Source: Trichostrongylus colubriformis (lineage: Eukaryota > Nematoda > Chromadorea > Rhabditida > Trichostrongylidae). Taken from it: 64,000 nucleotides of DNA. Made by a program: the position numbers and the translations under genes. This document shows, in pieces, positions 20,750-31,735 of the stretch. The stretch lies in NCBI GenBank assembly GCA_963978905.1, contig OZ022258.1:46174591-46238590 (forward strand). The letters are read 5' to 3'. Every line of letters starts with the position of its first letter. Position 1 is the first letter of the stretch. The notes beneath the pieces were generated by a model. That model was not told where the DNA came from and searched no databases. It saw only the letters and a program-made list of their open reading frames with translations.

Positions 20750-20960
20750 TTGATCTTTATTCGCGTTCCCTGCGTATCACTGCGAACTGCACACAACACT
20801 TTTCCGAGTTGCTTATTTCTTGGCTCGTAGGATGTACTTCATTCATTCATAATGATGTGAAGCAAGCAATACAATCACAACAACAAACAAGCGAAGCAAT
20901 GAAAGGAAAAATGGACGAAAAAGTAAGAAAAGGTGTTCATGACTCAAAAAATGACTTCAC
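20750..20960. repeat. Dispersed repeat family B, copy 2
   Basis: Counterpart of 19200-19440: GTATCACTGCGAACTGCACA, TTTCCGAGTTGCTTATTTC, ACTTCATTCATTCATAATGA. The copy falls inside one of the longer open frames of the region (20542-21036, 164 codons). Because the other copies of the repeat do not keep that frame, I do not call it a gene. Confidence 0.65.
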
Positions 20961-21814
20961 ACTCGACGTCTCAACAAGAGTCTTGATAAGCCTAGATTTT
21001 TTGAGGAAATGGTATTCAAGGTGCTACTATAGTTGAAGGGGGCATTCATAGGCGCGCTGTGGTCTCTCATCCGATACCCTTTCACAACCATCAGTTCATG
21101 CTCTCAGATATATTTTGACTTAAGCCTCATTCGAGGAAGGTAGATGGTTCCTCTCAGACTAAGGCTTAGGCTCAAATTCTGGGTTATAATAGCACCGGAC
21201 GCCGATCACAGCGTTGTGCCCCCTATCCCCTTCAACTACATTAGCACCGAATGCCTCCTTTAGCATAGCGTCCTAGGCAACAAATTCCGATTAGTATTAG
21301 TAAAAAAATTTATATGCACTGTTGTATTATAATAACAGTTGTTTTTGTGTATTTTCACAAACTTGCAGGCTGAAACTCAATGACGGTAGTGCAGAAAGAA
21401 GCGAACGCAAAATACACTCGAAAGAAATGAGCCTTCAAGGAACGGAAGGGTAATTAACACAAGCATAACTTCATTGAAGTATGAGGTCGCCTCAGCTCAA
21501 GCATCAAATTGTGATAGATACGCGAGCCATGCTTGATCTACTTGCGCTTCAATCTGTGATGGAAGAGGAGAGGCATCCATAAGAAGAGCCAATATAGCGA
21601 TGATTTATGCGTCCCAAGTACATAAATGAAAACGGAAGGGGTGTTCATTCTGTCGGTTTATAAGGAGTGATATAAAAGGGTGAATGTACGTACTTCAGCA
21701 ATATACATTGGTGTGAATTGAGACGATGAGAGGTAGCTCTCCCCCATTCAGACCTTTTTGAGCCCTTTTGTGTTACCAAGCAACCGATCAGTGTAATGTA
21801 GGCTGGTAAGATGT

Positions 21815-22255
21815 GCCGCATTCAAAGGAATCGTCCATAGAAGTTCCATGACTCTAATTCTCTTAGAAACCACTCTACTACATACAGAACATGAACAAAA
21901 ACACGAAAAAGCCAGGATTTCCTTTATTCCGGAGCAGAATTCGGAAAACCGGAAGAAGTGCCTCGTCTTAATTCCCGCTACATTTTTCGTCACAGAATCT
22001 TAACAGCCATCAGCACCAGAGCGCAGTTCAAATTTTTACGCCCAGTACTGATTTGTTCTTCGCTCTGTGTACCCAGCCACATGACCGCAGTCTCTTTGTT
22101 TCTCTGCTTTCTAGCTCCAAACCTACTTGGACGTTCCGCCCCGTCGTCCGCAATGTGGGAAGCTCTGTCTTGTAAATCGCATTTTTTATGCGTGAAACTT
22201 AAATGTGTGGGTAACAGAAGACATAAAGTTATCGTGAACGATTCCATAAAGCAAG
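21815..22255. repeat. Dispersed repeat family A, copy 2
   Basis: Direct-orientation counterpart of 17750-18210, about 4 kb away. The divergence looks substantial, so this is an old duplication or two insertions of one element. Confidence 0.7.
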
Positions 22256-23150
22256 ATCAACCTCATTTGAGCAGATGGCAGTCATTCTTGCCACTGCTGC
22301 TCATCTGAACCCTTAACCCTGCGAAGTAGGCGTTCCCCTACTGGTGCTTACACTCCACGAAAAATCATGAGAGCTGCTTTATGTCCGCATGAGAAACAAT
22401 TCATACACACATCTACACTTCTTTGCACATCTTCCCATATGCTGAATGCAGCATGCGCTCACTGGTGTCCACTAGAGCATGACATCAGGGGAAGGATCCC
22501 TGATGCTGTACGTGAATTTTTTTCAAAGTTATATTCCCATATAAATTTCTTTATAAGTTTTAATTAGTTATTTTTATAGACTAGTTTCAGCTGGATGGTA
22601 CCCACAGAAGTGTTACCAGCATTACCCATTTCAACGACAGCCCCTAAATATTACTGGGATGGATTTGGACGTAAAAAATATAATCAAGCACTAGCAATAG
22701 TGCGTTTTTGTGAAGAGGCTCCAGCACTGTTAATTGGGTGATTCCCATTCGAAAGCTGTGTGGTGCAGGAGGGGCCAATGCGGCGTAGCAATATCTCATA
22801 GTAACGCGCGTGTAGCACTCTCAATGGGTAGCAAAGCCGAAAATCCTGGGCAAAGGGGGCACCGGCTCCTCCTGGACCACAACGGAAAAAGACAGCCGAG
22901 TTCAGCAGCTGAAAAGGGGATATCCTTCATTGGGAATAATGAATGAGGATGAAATAATGCTCCTAAAATTTGAAGGCAGAGGCAAGTTCCGCTTAGGTTG
23001 AAGAAAATACGTTCGAAAGTGCATCTCAGTAGTCATGGCATGGAAACATCAATGACCCAGTGATATTCACAGGCTTTTGCCAACAAGTCGTTACCAGGAG
23101 AGAGAAATCTACATACCACAGCGAGATGAGACTGCCTAGACAGGGAAACT
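22256..23150. other. No recognised gene
   Basis: Mixed-composition sequence without recognisable exons, RNA genes or paired TIRs. Confidence 0.35.
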
Positions 23151-23179
23151 CGGAAAGGGGGTATCAAAAGGATCATATA

Positions 23180-23590
23180 GGTAGCACATGCACGGTTTTG
23201 ACAGGAAACTCGATACAAAACCAATCAACCCAAGCCTTCCACGCTCCGATGGCTGCGGGAGGCAGGTAGCAAGAGCTTTTTCTGGAATGAAAACACTCTG
23301 CACACCCATCGACCTCTACAAGTCATCATGTATACCACATATGCGCCATGAATATGAATATAAGTTCTCTATCAAATGCGTGATACTTTCAAAAAAGATG
23401 AAGGATGGTTCGATATTTTCAATTCCAATACGAGCGCAATGAATAGCCTTAGAAAATGCACGGAAAACTGATGCGTGGCGTATCCTTGGCTTAATGAATA
23501 CAGTCAAACAATGTACGCTCGAGAAATGAGATAAAAGCACTTTTGGGATCAGTACAATCTTCCACAAGCCTTTTGAAGAAACTTTCACCA
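23180..23590. repeat. Dispersed repeat family C, copy 1
   Basis: Shares TAGCACATG...GGTT, CTTTTTCTGGAATGAAAA, CCATGAATATGAATA and GTGGCGTATCCTTGG with 28320-28740 in the same order. A CCTGGAATGATGAAT fragment near 32030 may be a third relic. Confidence 0.6.
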
Positions 23591-26500
23591 TCACAGTTTT
23601 TAAGAGGAAAACTATGGACAGAGCTGGGTCTGTTGGGTGCAGCCTGACAAACCACAATCAGAATTCTGAATCTGAAAACTAGCATGCAGAGATGAGCGGC
23701 GAGAGCTGTCAAATTCTCGTTGAGGCGCGGCTTGTTGACGTGAAAGAGAGGAGTTGGCTTCAATTAAAACACAGCCACCAGGACGAGAATTCGTGGGAAT
23801 TCAGGGTCTCGTGATGTTACGGGCAACTCGAATTTCACCATTTGAATGCTCCTATGGCATCTTTAAATCGTAGATCAAATGTGGGTGATTCTGATTGTGT
23901 AGGAGTCTATTAAACGTATCTCTTCCCTCGTCCGCTTCTGGAGTAAAGGAATCAGCGAAAGTCAAGGAGATATAATTCGACTTATTGACAAAAACGGTTC
24001 AAGAATTTGATAAGAGAAGAAATTTGAACCCGGAATCTGCTCTAATTTATGCATACCTCCAGTGCATTCAAATAAATGGCTATAATTGGAAGGAGAAAAG
24101 CCTTGAGCGTTTCTGGGCACTCTCACAAGGGATCACATTACATCCACATCCCCGTTAGTGCGCTTCCTAGTCAGCAGAAAGAATGCCTGGCCCATGTTTG
24201 GCCCAGAAAGTAAGCCTCAAAGGGGAAACAAACAAAGAAAAGCGTATGCGTTGTCGGACTTCAAAGATGTTATGCTCTCAACGAGGCGGCCCATGAAGGG
24301 AGGATGAAATGCTGCTGCTGCGGCTGCTTGGGAATAATCAACTGTGGAGCACTGCTAATTAGCCAGAAGAGAAAAAATGCTGTGCGCAGGATTTTTCTAG
24401 AATGGGCTACATATATCGGTCAGCGTCACAATTAGACCTCGAACTGCTGTTGAAGAGGTAATTTAGGAGCATGACGGCGTATTTGTAACAGGCAATTTGC
24501 AGTTATTGCCGCTCAGCCAAAAAGAATGGAACACGACGGAAACATGTCGCCCCTTGAGGCTCATTTCCGCCTCCAGAATAACGAAAAAAGATAGACGGTC
24601 TATTGTATGGTGACCAAAACTAACTTATCAAGGTCTTGTGATATAGATAGTTACGAAGTAGACGTGGTGTGCTTGCAGGTGGCGCCGCTTTCGCTAATAT
24701 GGCCCAGGATCGATGCCCGCTAGACCATGATTGTCTCCTCTCTACCTCGTGTCCACATAGTGGTATTCAAATCGTCTGATAGGTCAAAACAGCTAAGTTC
24801 TACGTTGTGTGGCTCTCACGAATCATTATATGGGCTAAATCCATTAAACTGCATTACCAATCCGAATGGAATTAGAATGTGTGGCACATAACGAAGAAAC
24901 TGACCAATGCAAGATGCTTTATCTTGTAGGGTTCACAAGTGCTACAAATTCTTTGCACAGGAGATGGAGTCTTATGAATGTGTACTAATACTTTTTAAAA
25001 AGAATAGTGAGCTCTAGCTGTTTCTATAGACTCTTCGTTTCCAAGAATAGCAATTTAGCTTCCTCATCTGCAGCCATGGCAACTCTTTATTCATTCTTTC
25101 GCTATTAAAGGGATGAAATAAAAAAAACTTTTAAAAGTAAAAAGCTTTGAAAGGTATTCTCTGACTTTGAACTATCGAAAACGGTTCGCTCCTCCATGCG
25201 ACTCTGATTTTCTTTAAAGCCATTCTTAGAACTTTCTGTACACAACCATGGCTGAACCTTGTAGAGCGCACCATGCGCTCTACTCCTACTCGAGTTTTTT
25301 GATCTGTTCGAGTTTTTTTTTTGAAAAAAAAAAGCTTGACCATCATTTCGTGCACACTCAACCTTTATCCAATGTCAAGCTCAAGATCCCAAAAGCTCAA
25401 GATCACAAAATGAGCCAAGGAACCCCTCCTGTCCCCTCAATTATTTTCCATATGTGACAGCAAGTTTTGAAAGAAGCGGCGAATAACAACCAGACAGGAC
25501 TTTCGTCAAACTAATCCCTTTTCATTCTTTCAACCTACGGAAAAGTTAATAAGGCTTTCCAACTCTATAATTCTCCTGCAATTTCACACTTTTCACACGA
25601 GACACAAGGAGATCGACAGTGTACAAATATTACGTGCAGTGCTGCAAAAAGTGCATCTGCAGACGTTTGGGAAAAAGGGCACGAATTCCCACACACACCT
25701 ATTGATTGGCGGGTTACTGCACTCACATTACCATGTGGGTCGATTTTCCATTTTTTTCAGGAGTAGTGCAAGAACCACTGGTTTTTCTAGTCTCGGGTTT
25801 TATGATATGGGGTCAGCTCACCCACGAGTGGGTTTACTTAGCGAGACGATTAATTTACTACTAATTTCAAGATCTTGGCTACGTAGGTATTCTACCTATG
25901 TCAAAGATGAGGGTCGAAGAATAAAGACAGATATATGTGTAGGTAGATATGGTAGGTGGTGAAGTTGGATGTATATTACTCAAATGATCAAGTTAGGGCA
26001 TTTTCCATTAAATGCAATTTGTGGCTAAAAGTTTCTGAAGGTAAATATGCAGTAAAGTTGGGTATTTGTTACCTAAATGATTGAGTTAGGGCTGAAAGCA
26101 GATGCGATCTATCATGAAGGGGGAAGCTAGTAGTTACTGTAACAATCCATAATATAATAAAATGTTTTAGTCTGAGAATGTTAATTCCGTAGTTTCTATA
26201 GTGAATGGCCCTTCACACAACACTGATGACCTGACCTACTGGAACACTGGTCGGAGCACTTGCACGCCACCCCATGATTTCTGTCTGTTTTAAAGCTTCG
26301 GAAGACTTCTCGGCGAATTTCACGTGTATAAAACGTTATTAATTCATTTAATGATTCTATACACCAAAACTGGTGAGCACAAAGAGTATTTTAAAATTAT
26401 ATTATAACGTGATGCACTGTCTCAATTGCCTCTAGGCAAAAGCAGCTCGCATTCTATAAACTTTGGCTAGTCTTCGATTGCCCTTGCATTTATTACAGCC

Positions 26501-26820
26501 TTAGTAGTCAGGGAGGGCAGAAAAAGGTGATATAGAGTGATTTCTAGCGAAACTGATAGAACAAAAGGCTACAAGGCTACAGTACACAATGTGATACGGT
26601 GAAACTCGTACGTAATGGTAACAGCCAGCAGCAGCAAGCGAAGTTGTGTGTGTTCATTTCAGCACAAGACCGACAACAAGCAATAATGTGTGATTGAAAG
26701 GAGATCTCATAGCGCTCAACAAGACTAGGCTCCCACACTGCCAAGTAAACAAGCAAACATGCCGCTCACATGTAACGGGAATCTAACCAAACTCGTCTAT
26801 AATATCCCTCGAATTTTCAT
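23591..26820. other. No recognised gene
   Basis: Contains short poly-A/poly-T runs near 25310-25340 and a 9 bp stem-loop (25261-25283, GTAGAGCGC/GCGCTCTAC). A possible tRNA-like B-box word near 24710 was not convincing. No exon could be supported. Confidence 0.35.
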
Positions 26821-26823
26821 TTG

Positions 26824-26913
26824 GAAATTCATAATTCTAATTATTTTGAACTCAAAATTCATAATTCTAATAATTTTGAACTAGTAATTCATAATTCTAA
26901 TAATTTTGCATCG
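26824..26913 (+). repeat. 30 bp tandem repeat, three copies
   Basis: Three successive 30 bp units share AATTCATAATTCTAAT(T/A)ATT. Because 30 is a multiple of three, the open frame reads IHNSNYFELK, IHNSNNFELV and IHNSNNFASK. No start context or splice signals support translation. Confidence 0.8.
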
Positions 26914-27450
26914 AAAGCAACAAGTGGCAAATATGATCCGTATTCGGAAATGAATGCAGAGGTGTCAAGTAGTGGAAGAAGAATGGCAAGACAGGATGAA
27001 ATGGCTTGAAACTACCGAAAAGTGCATTATCACAGGTTTCATCACTGTCTGCTACTTAGAGTTCACTCTCGCGCAGCATTGGTCATGTATGGATTGGCGT
27101 CAGACGGATCCGCGATGTGTGGCGGTCATATGCAGCTATGAGCTTCCCTGAGAGTTTCAAGCCGTGATGGCCGTGCCGTGCAGCCTTGTTAGTGTCAACT
27201 GGTCCAGACTTTTCTATGGGAACAGAAGCTCCTGTGAGGACAGAAGCGCTGACTTGTACATCGACTGACCCCGCAAGTCTTGCATAGGCAACCTGCCACC
27301 ACGACTGTGAATGAATTAGAAAGCGCGGCGTATCCCCAACAAGGGATTGATTGGCGCAGAAAACCTTATCCTTCAAACTTCATATTCCTGGTTCTCCCTG
27401 GTGTACGGGCATGCGTGCATAGGTTAAGTGAAGTGGGTGGAGTTCGATCC
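26914..27450. other. No recognised gene
   Basis: Sequence between the 30 bp repeat and the Helitron-like element. Open stretches on both strands lack recognisable motifs. Confidence 0.35.
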
Positions 27451-28190
27451 ATACTATATATAAAGCGCTAAGGCGTCTGTCCCTCCGTCTGTCACGAAAT
27501 TAGGTATCATATGAAAAACGACCTGTGCAGATAGGGCCAAGTGTGGGATGGGTAGGGCATGGGACAGGAAGTAAAGACCACACATGGACCAAATTAAGCT
27601 CCGCCCACGGGGGCGGGGCGTGCACTGGAATGTTTGGCTTTCAGCCCGAAAATGTTGATTACGTTCGAACGTGCTCCTAACGTAGGGAGAAGATGGATTT
27701 AGGTCAGGGATGAGTTTCTAAAGGTCAGGAAAGAATGCAGGGCACAGTGGGCGGGGCATTTAAAGTGGTGGGCGGAGCTTGGGCGTTACATGAAAAACGA
27801 CCTGTGGAGATGGGGACAAATGCGGTATGGGTAGGGCATGGGACACTAAGTAAAGACCACACATGGACCAAGTTAAGCTCCGCCCATAATGGGCGGGGCC
27901 GTCGTGGAATGTTCAAAAATTGTTGATTGTGTTTGAATGTGCCCCAAACATAGGGAGAAGATGGATCAAGGTCAGGGATGAGTTTCTGAAGGTCAGGAAA
28001 GAATGCAGGGCACAGTGGGCGTGGCATTTAAATTGGTGGGCGGAGCGTGGACGTTACATGAAAAACGACCTGTGGAGATGGGGACAAGTTTGGATGGGTA
28101 GAGCATGGGACAAGAAGTGAAGACCACACATGGACTAATTTAAGCTCCGCCCACGGTGAGCTGGGTGTGCACTGAAATATTCTGTCCTCA
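27451..28190. mobile_element. Helitron-like element with about 2.5 tandem ~275 bp units
   Basis: The leader ATACTATATATAAAGCGCTA is followed by GGCGTCTGTCCCTCCGTCTG and TCACGAAATTAGG. Units then begin with ATGAAAAACGACCTGTG at about 27510, 27789 and 28058 (280 and 269 bp apart). Each unit contains GGGTAGGGCATGGGACA, AAGCTCCGCCCA and CACAGTGGGCG. The same unit occurs at 14826-15240. There is no coding capacity, so it would be a non-autonomous member. Confidence 0.6.
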
Positions 28191-28225
28191 AGAAAAAGAG
28201 CAATACAGGCCGACCTACTGACGCA

Positions 28226-28266
28226 CATGGTGTTTCGCGCACAGTAGTGTGCGCCCGCCAACTGGT
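28226..28266. mobile_element. Solo terminal repeat of the 63521-63788 MITE family
   Basis: CGCGCACAGTAGTGTGCGCC followed by CGCCAACTGGT matches the right terminus of 63521-63788 with few differences. No partner end was found nearby, so this is a truncated copy. Confidence 0.6.
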
Positions 28267-28319
28267 GAGCAATAATGTGCTGGGTCGATGCATGTTCATT
28301 TGGAACGGCTAATAAGTTT

Positions 28320-28740
28320 TCCGCTAGCACATGAATGGTTCTTGGATGGAAAGCTGGATCTCACATCGTCAGGCCACTCAAACCTTCAAACCCTTCCATG
28401 ACGGTGATTAGGCAATAGCAGACTTTTCTGGAATGAAAAACGCTTACATGCTCATCAGTCACCACCGGTGAATGCCAAATTCGCATTTCAATAGTACCAT
28501 CAATATGAATGGAAGCTCTTCATGAAATGCATGGTGCAGATGAAAAAGAGATGGATGAATTTTCAATATCTTCTTCGTCCCCTATAGAAACGCCGTAAAT
28601 CGTCTCAGAAGAATGAGATGTGTGGCGTATCCTTGGGAGAATGATTACATCAGATGACCCTAATGAATGAATTCAAGAACTGGGAGAAAAGTCCATTGGG
28701 AAATATTCTTATCATGGATCCTAAGAATTAAAAAGAAGAA
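28320..28740. repeat. Dispersed repeat family C, copy 2
   Basis: Diverged counterpart of 23180-23590: TAGCACATGAATGGTTC, GACTTTTCTGGAATGAAAAA, CATCAATATGAATGG and GTGTGGCGTATCCTTGG occur in the same order. Confidence 0.6.
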
Positions 28741-29189
28741 AAAAGTAAAAAGCTGTTCAAACTTTAGTCTTAGAGTTAGTATGTGGTTCGTTTCGTCTCT
28801 TTTCTCGAACGAACCGCTGTGGTTTCCTTTATATGAAACCTTGAGAATTTTCCTTTCAATGAAAGGGAATGTCCAGTAATGTGCAGTTACATAAAGCTCC
28901 TAACCAGATGATGTTATCGCAAAAGGGGAAAAATTCCGAAATCAAGAAGTTTCTATGTGGTCAATGATGACGAAATTGTGCAGAAGTTACACTCTTCAAG
29001 ACACCGGGAAAACGCAATTCTGGCCCACGGTTATTTTGAGCTACAGTATTGTAGGCGCCATTGCACACACGACGCTTTGCCAAGACCTCAGGTGTGATAT
29101 ATGGATTTTATTCCCACGAACACCTTTTTTTTACTCTTCCGCTTAAACTTCCTTTTCTTGTTTCACTAGTATATTGGTGGTAGTTGTAT

Positions 29190-29330
29190 CACCTGTTTCA
29201 CATCATCATGTGTGAAAGAAATACACCCTACGAAACAACAAATGACATCTTCTACAGCGAGCGACTCGTAAAGGTGATGTGTGCAATTAGCAGTGATGCG
29301 CGTGAAATGCGAATAAAGTTCATAACGTCG
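29190..29330. repeat. Dispersed repeat family B, copy 3, inverted
   Basis: Its reverse complement reads GCATCACTGCTAATTGCACA, ACGAGTCGCTCGCTGTAG, GATGTCATTTGTTGT and TCACACATGATGATGTGAAA, matching 19250-19370. Confidence 0.7.
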
Positions 29331-31361
29331 CGCTCTCCAGGCCGAGCTCCAGGGAGCTGCGCTACCGACCCCTTCACACCCCAGATATTAGCTTTTAGAG
29401 TTACACTTTTTTCCAATTTCCTTAACCCTCCCGGTGCCTTTAATCTGACATCGAGTAGCGCTTATGATCTAGGTTATCTCACCCATGCAGGTATGTAATC
29501 TCTTAATACTCTTCTTTACTACCAGACCCCCTTTGTTTGGCTGGTATTTTCACTTGTTATTCAACGCTTTATTGGACGTACGTGTGGTTTTTACAAGCAA
29601 AATATTTTAGAATGGATCCCGCGCATGCCAACTGAACACTCGTCGAACGCCCTTCAATCGGTAACAAATGTGTGTGGTGAAAGAAATATGTGTATCAAAG
29701 AAAAAGATGGCTCTTCACTGGTTGATCATCGCTGAAATAATTATTCGAAAGAATGTCTCTCCAGCTACCGATCTTTCGTATTTCTTTGAATTCGGGCTCA
29801 AACATCTAACATCCATGGGCGTTACACTGAAGTATGAAACTTTCCGAGAAGTTTTAGGTAACTGCCGTGCAATACAAGACGTACTTATATTGCACGGCAC
29901 CCAACAATTACGTAGCGTTGCTTGGTGATTTCTCAATTCTCCAATAGCAACAGCAATGATAGGTGCACTTAGAAGACGTCTCGAAACCAGTAATTATCCA
30001 TTTCATAGAAGACGTTGAATGTTTCGAAGCAGTGAAGACTACAAACGAAAGGGATCAAACAATCATCACCAAGAATCACCTTCAGGAAACGCTACGTATC
30101 CCTCGACTACTCTTTCAAACCTATAGGAATACCCAAAAAATCATATTCTCCTGCATCCGTCTCAATGATAAACAACACTCACCATTGGGACTCTGACTGG
30201 TTCAAATAATTTGTTTTTCCTGTGAGGTACGCCAAATTTAAAAATCCCTACCCATCCTTATCCCCTGGTCACTCGATGATAGCCATTCATTGAGCAAAAT
30301 GTAGTTTATGATGACTTCAGTCGCCATTTGCTACTGAACAGATGGAGGTGAAGAAAGGGAGAAATAAGAGGACTGACCAAACTACGAGCCCTGAACTTTC
30401 TGAAAACTCTTGAACCGTAACCGGGCTTTTCCTGAGCTCGTCTATCACCGAGACTGATTAGCAGTTTGCATGCCAGTAACACTCCCCCTCCCGTCCTCTC
30501 TTATCCATCTCGAACAGCATCAACACCAATCATGCAATCCCAGGGGAGCGGAAGGTGGCCAGTTGTGCAAAAAGTATCGGCCTTACTTCCTTTTACTGCG
30601 CTATTCCCACTCTACGCTTTTGCTCACCCCAAGTAGTTTCAGCTGTTAATTCAATCCGTCGTTTGCAAATTCATAGGACTGGGAAAAGGAGAAGAGAGGA
30701 ATGAAAAAGGATGCCTTGGGTAGACTAATCATTCCAGACAAATCATTCACTCAGATTTTTTTTTTGAGAAAAATAGCGCTCATCAATATTCATGCGAGTG
30801 TTCATTTCCCTTCTCAGAAAAGTCTGGTACCAATTAATCGATCTCAGACAATGCGGCCCTTTAGCACCACGAAAAACAAGTCATAGCCATGTGCACGCGA
30901 CTCATTCTTCTTGCTGCATTGTCATGCAAGCCATCAGATGAGCTGATAAACTCCAAAAGGGGATGGCTCTGTGTATTTTTGAGACAGGAATTCTCAATGA
31001 GTCAAATAAAATGCTAGAGGTGCTTCAGGTTCCGTGCAACCCATGCTAGTACCCTGTATTTATAAGTGAAGCCATAGTAAAATAGCAAAAATCAGGCTTA
31101 AATCCACCTCAACGAAGGAGGCACGACAGGTAATGAAAGGCTGACGTTGTTTATTCATAGTAAAAATTCATTTGCAGGATGACAATTGTGGTCGAGCACA
31201 CACATTTTTTGTGAGTTTCAGTAGACACCATCATAAGTAAATAAACAATAAATAAATAAATTCCTCCAAGGAATAAATGAATATCATAAATTCAAAAGAA
31301 TTTCAATACTTCCTTCCGGCACTGCCGGCGTTGAGAAGAGGAAAGAACTAGCTAGATACAG
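29331..31361. other. No recognised gene
   Basis: Holds the 12 bp stem-loop at 29863-29899 and an AATA-rich microsatellite near 31240-31262. Open stretches (for example 29668-29928) contain no known motif. Confidence 0.35.
29863..29899. repeat. Stem-loop, 12 bp perfect arms
   Basis: TGCCGTGCAATA (29863-29874) pairs exactly with TATTGCACGGCA (29888-29899) around a 13-base spacer. Confidence 0.85.
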
Positions 31362-31499
31362 TCCATTTCGGAGTGCCTGATAGGGCGTGGCCTACACTTG
31401 GGTGAGAGTGTATAAAACTCTCTCACTCCGCTACACACTCTCAGTCTCGCCACTCAACCATCTCCGTAGACCACGCCCTATCAGGCGCTCCGAAATGGA
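31362..31499. mobile_element. Short palindromic MITE (138 bp) with 34 bp TIRs
   Basis: TCCATTTCGGAGTGCCTGAT at 31362 continues through AGGGCGTGGCCTAC. The complement at 31466-31499 differs at two positions. The 70 bp interior holds a smaller hairpin (GAGAGT-GTATAAA-ACTCTC) and a TATAAA box followed by a CT-rich run. Confidence 0.85.
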
Positions 31500-31649
31500 G
31501 TATATGTATGTTCTTTGTAAAGGAACATCTTAGTTCAAGATCGATCTGTGTTCCAGCCCAACAAAAAAGCACGTTTTGAGTCTCTGTCGCCATCCAATAA
31601 TTATTTCGCCATCATTTTAAATCAATATCATGAGCTGCTGTGAGAGCAG

Positions 31650-31735
31650 ATCGGTGTTCAAGAGTGGCTGACTTAGCTCCTCACCCGTCTGCAACTACCT
31701 CTACCGGTTAGTGATGCAGAGGAACCGAAAAAAAG
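31650..31735. repeat. Dispersed repeat related to 12586-12690
   Basis: Shares CCCGTCTG and CCGGTTAGTGATGCAGAGG with the copy in the snt intron. Confidence 0.5.

Noticed and set aside
20542..21036. 164-codon plus-strand open frame, among the longest in the window
   Set aside because: It overlaps repeat family B, and the other copies do not maintain the frame. Composition and content show no domain.
24690..24740. B-box-like GGATCGATGCCCG suggesting another tRNA-like sequence
   Set aside because: No matching A box at the proper distance and no cloverleaf.
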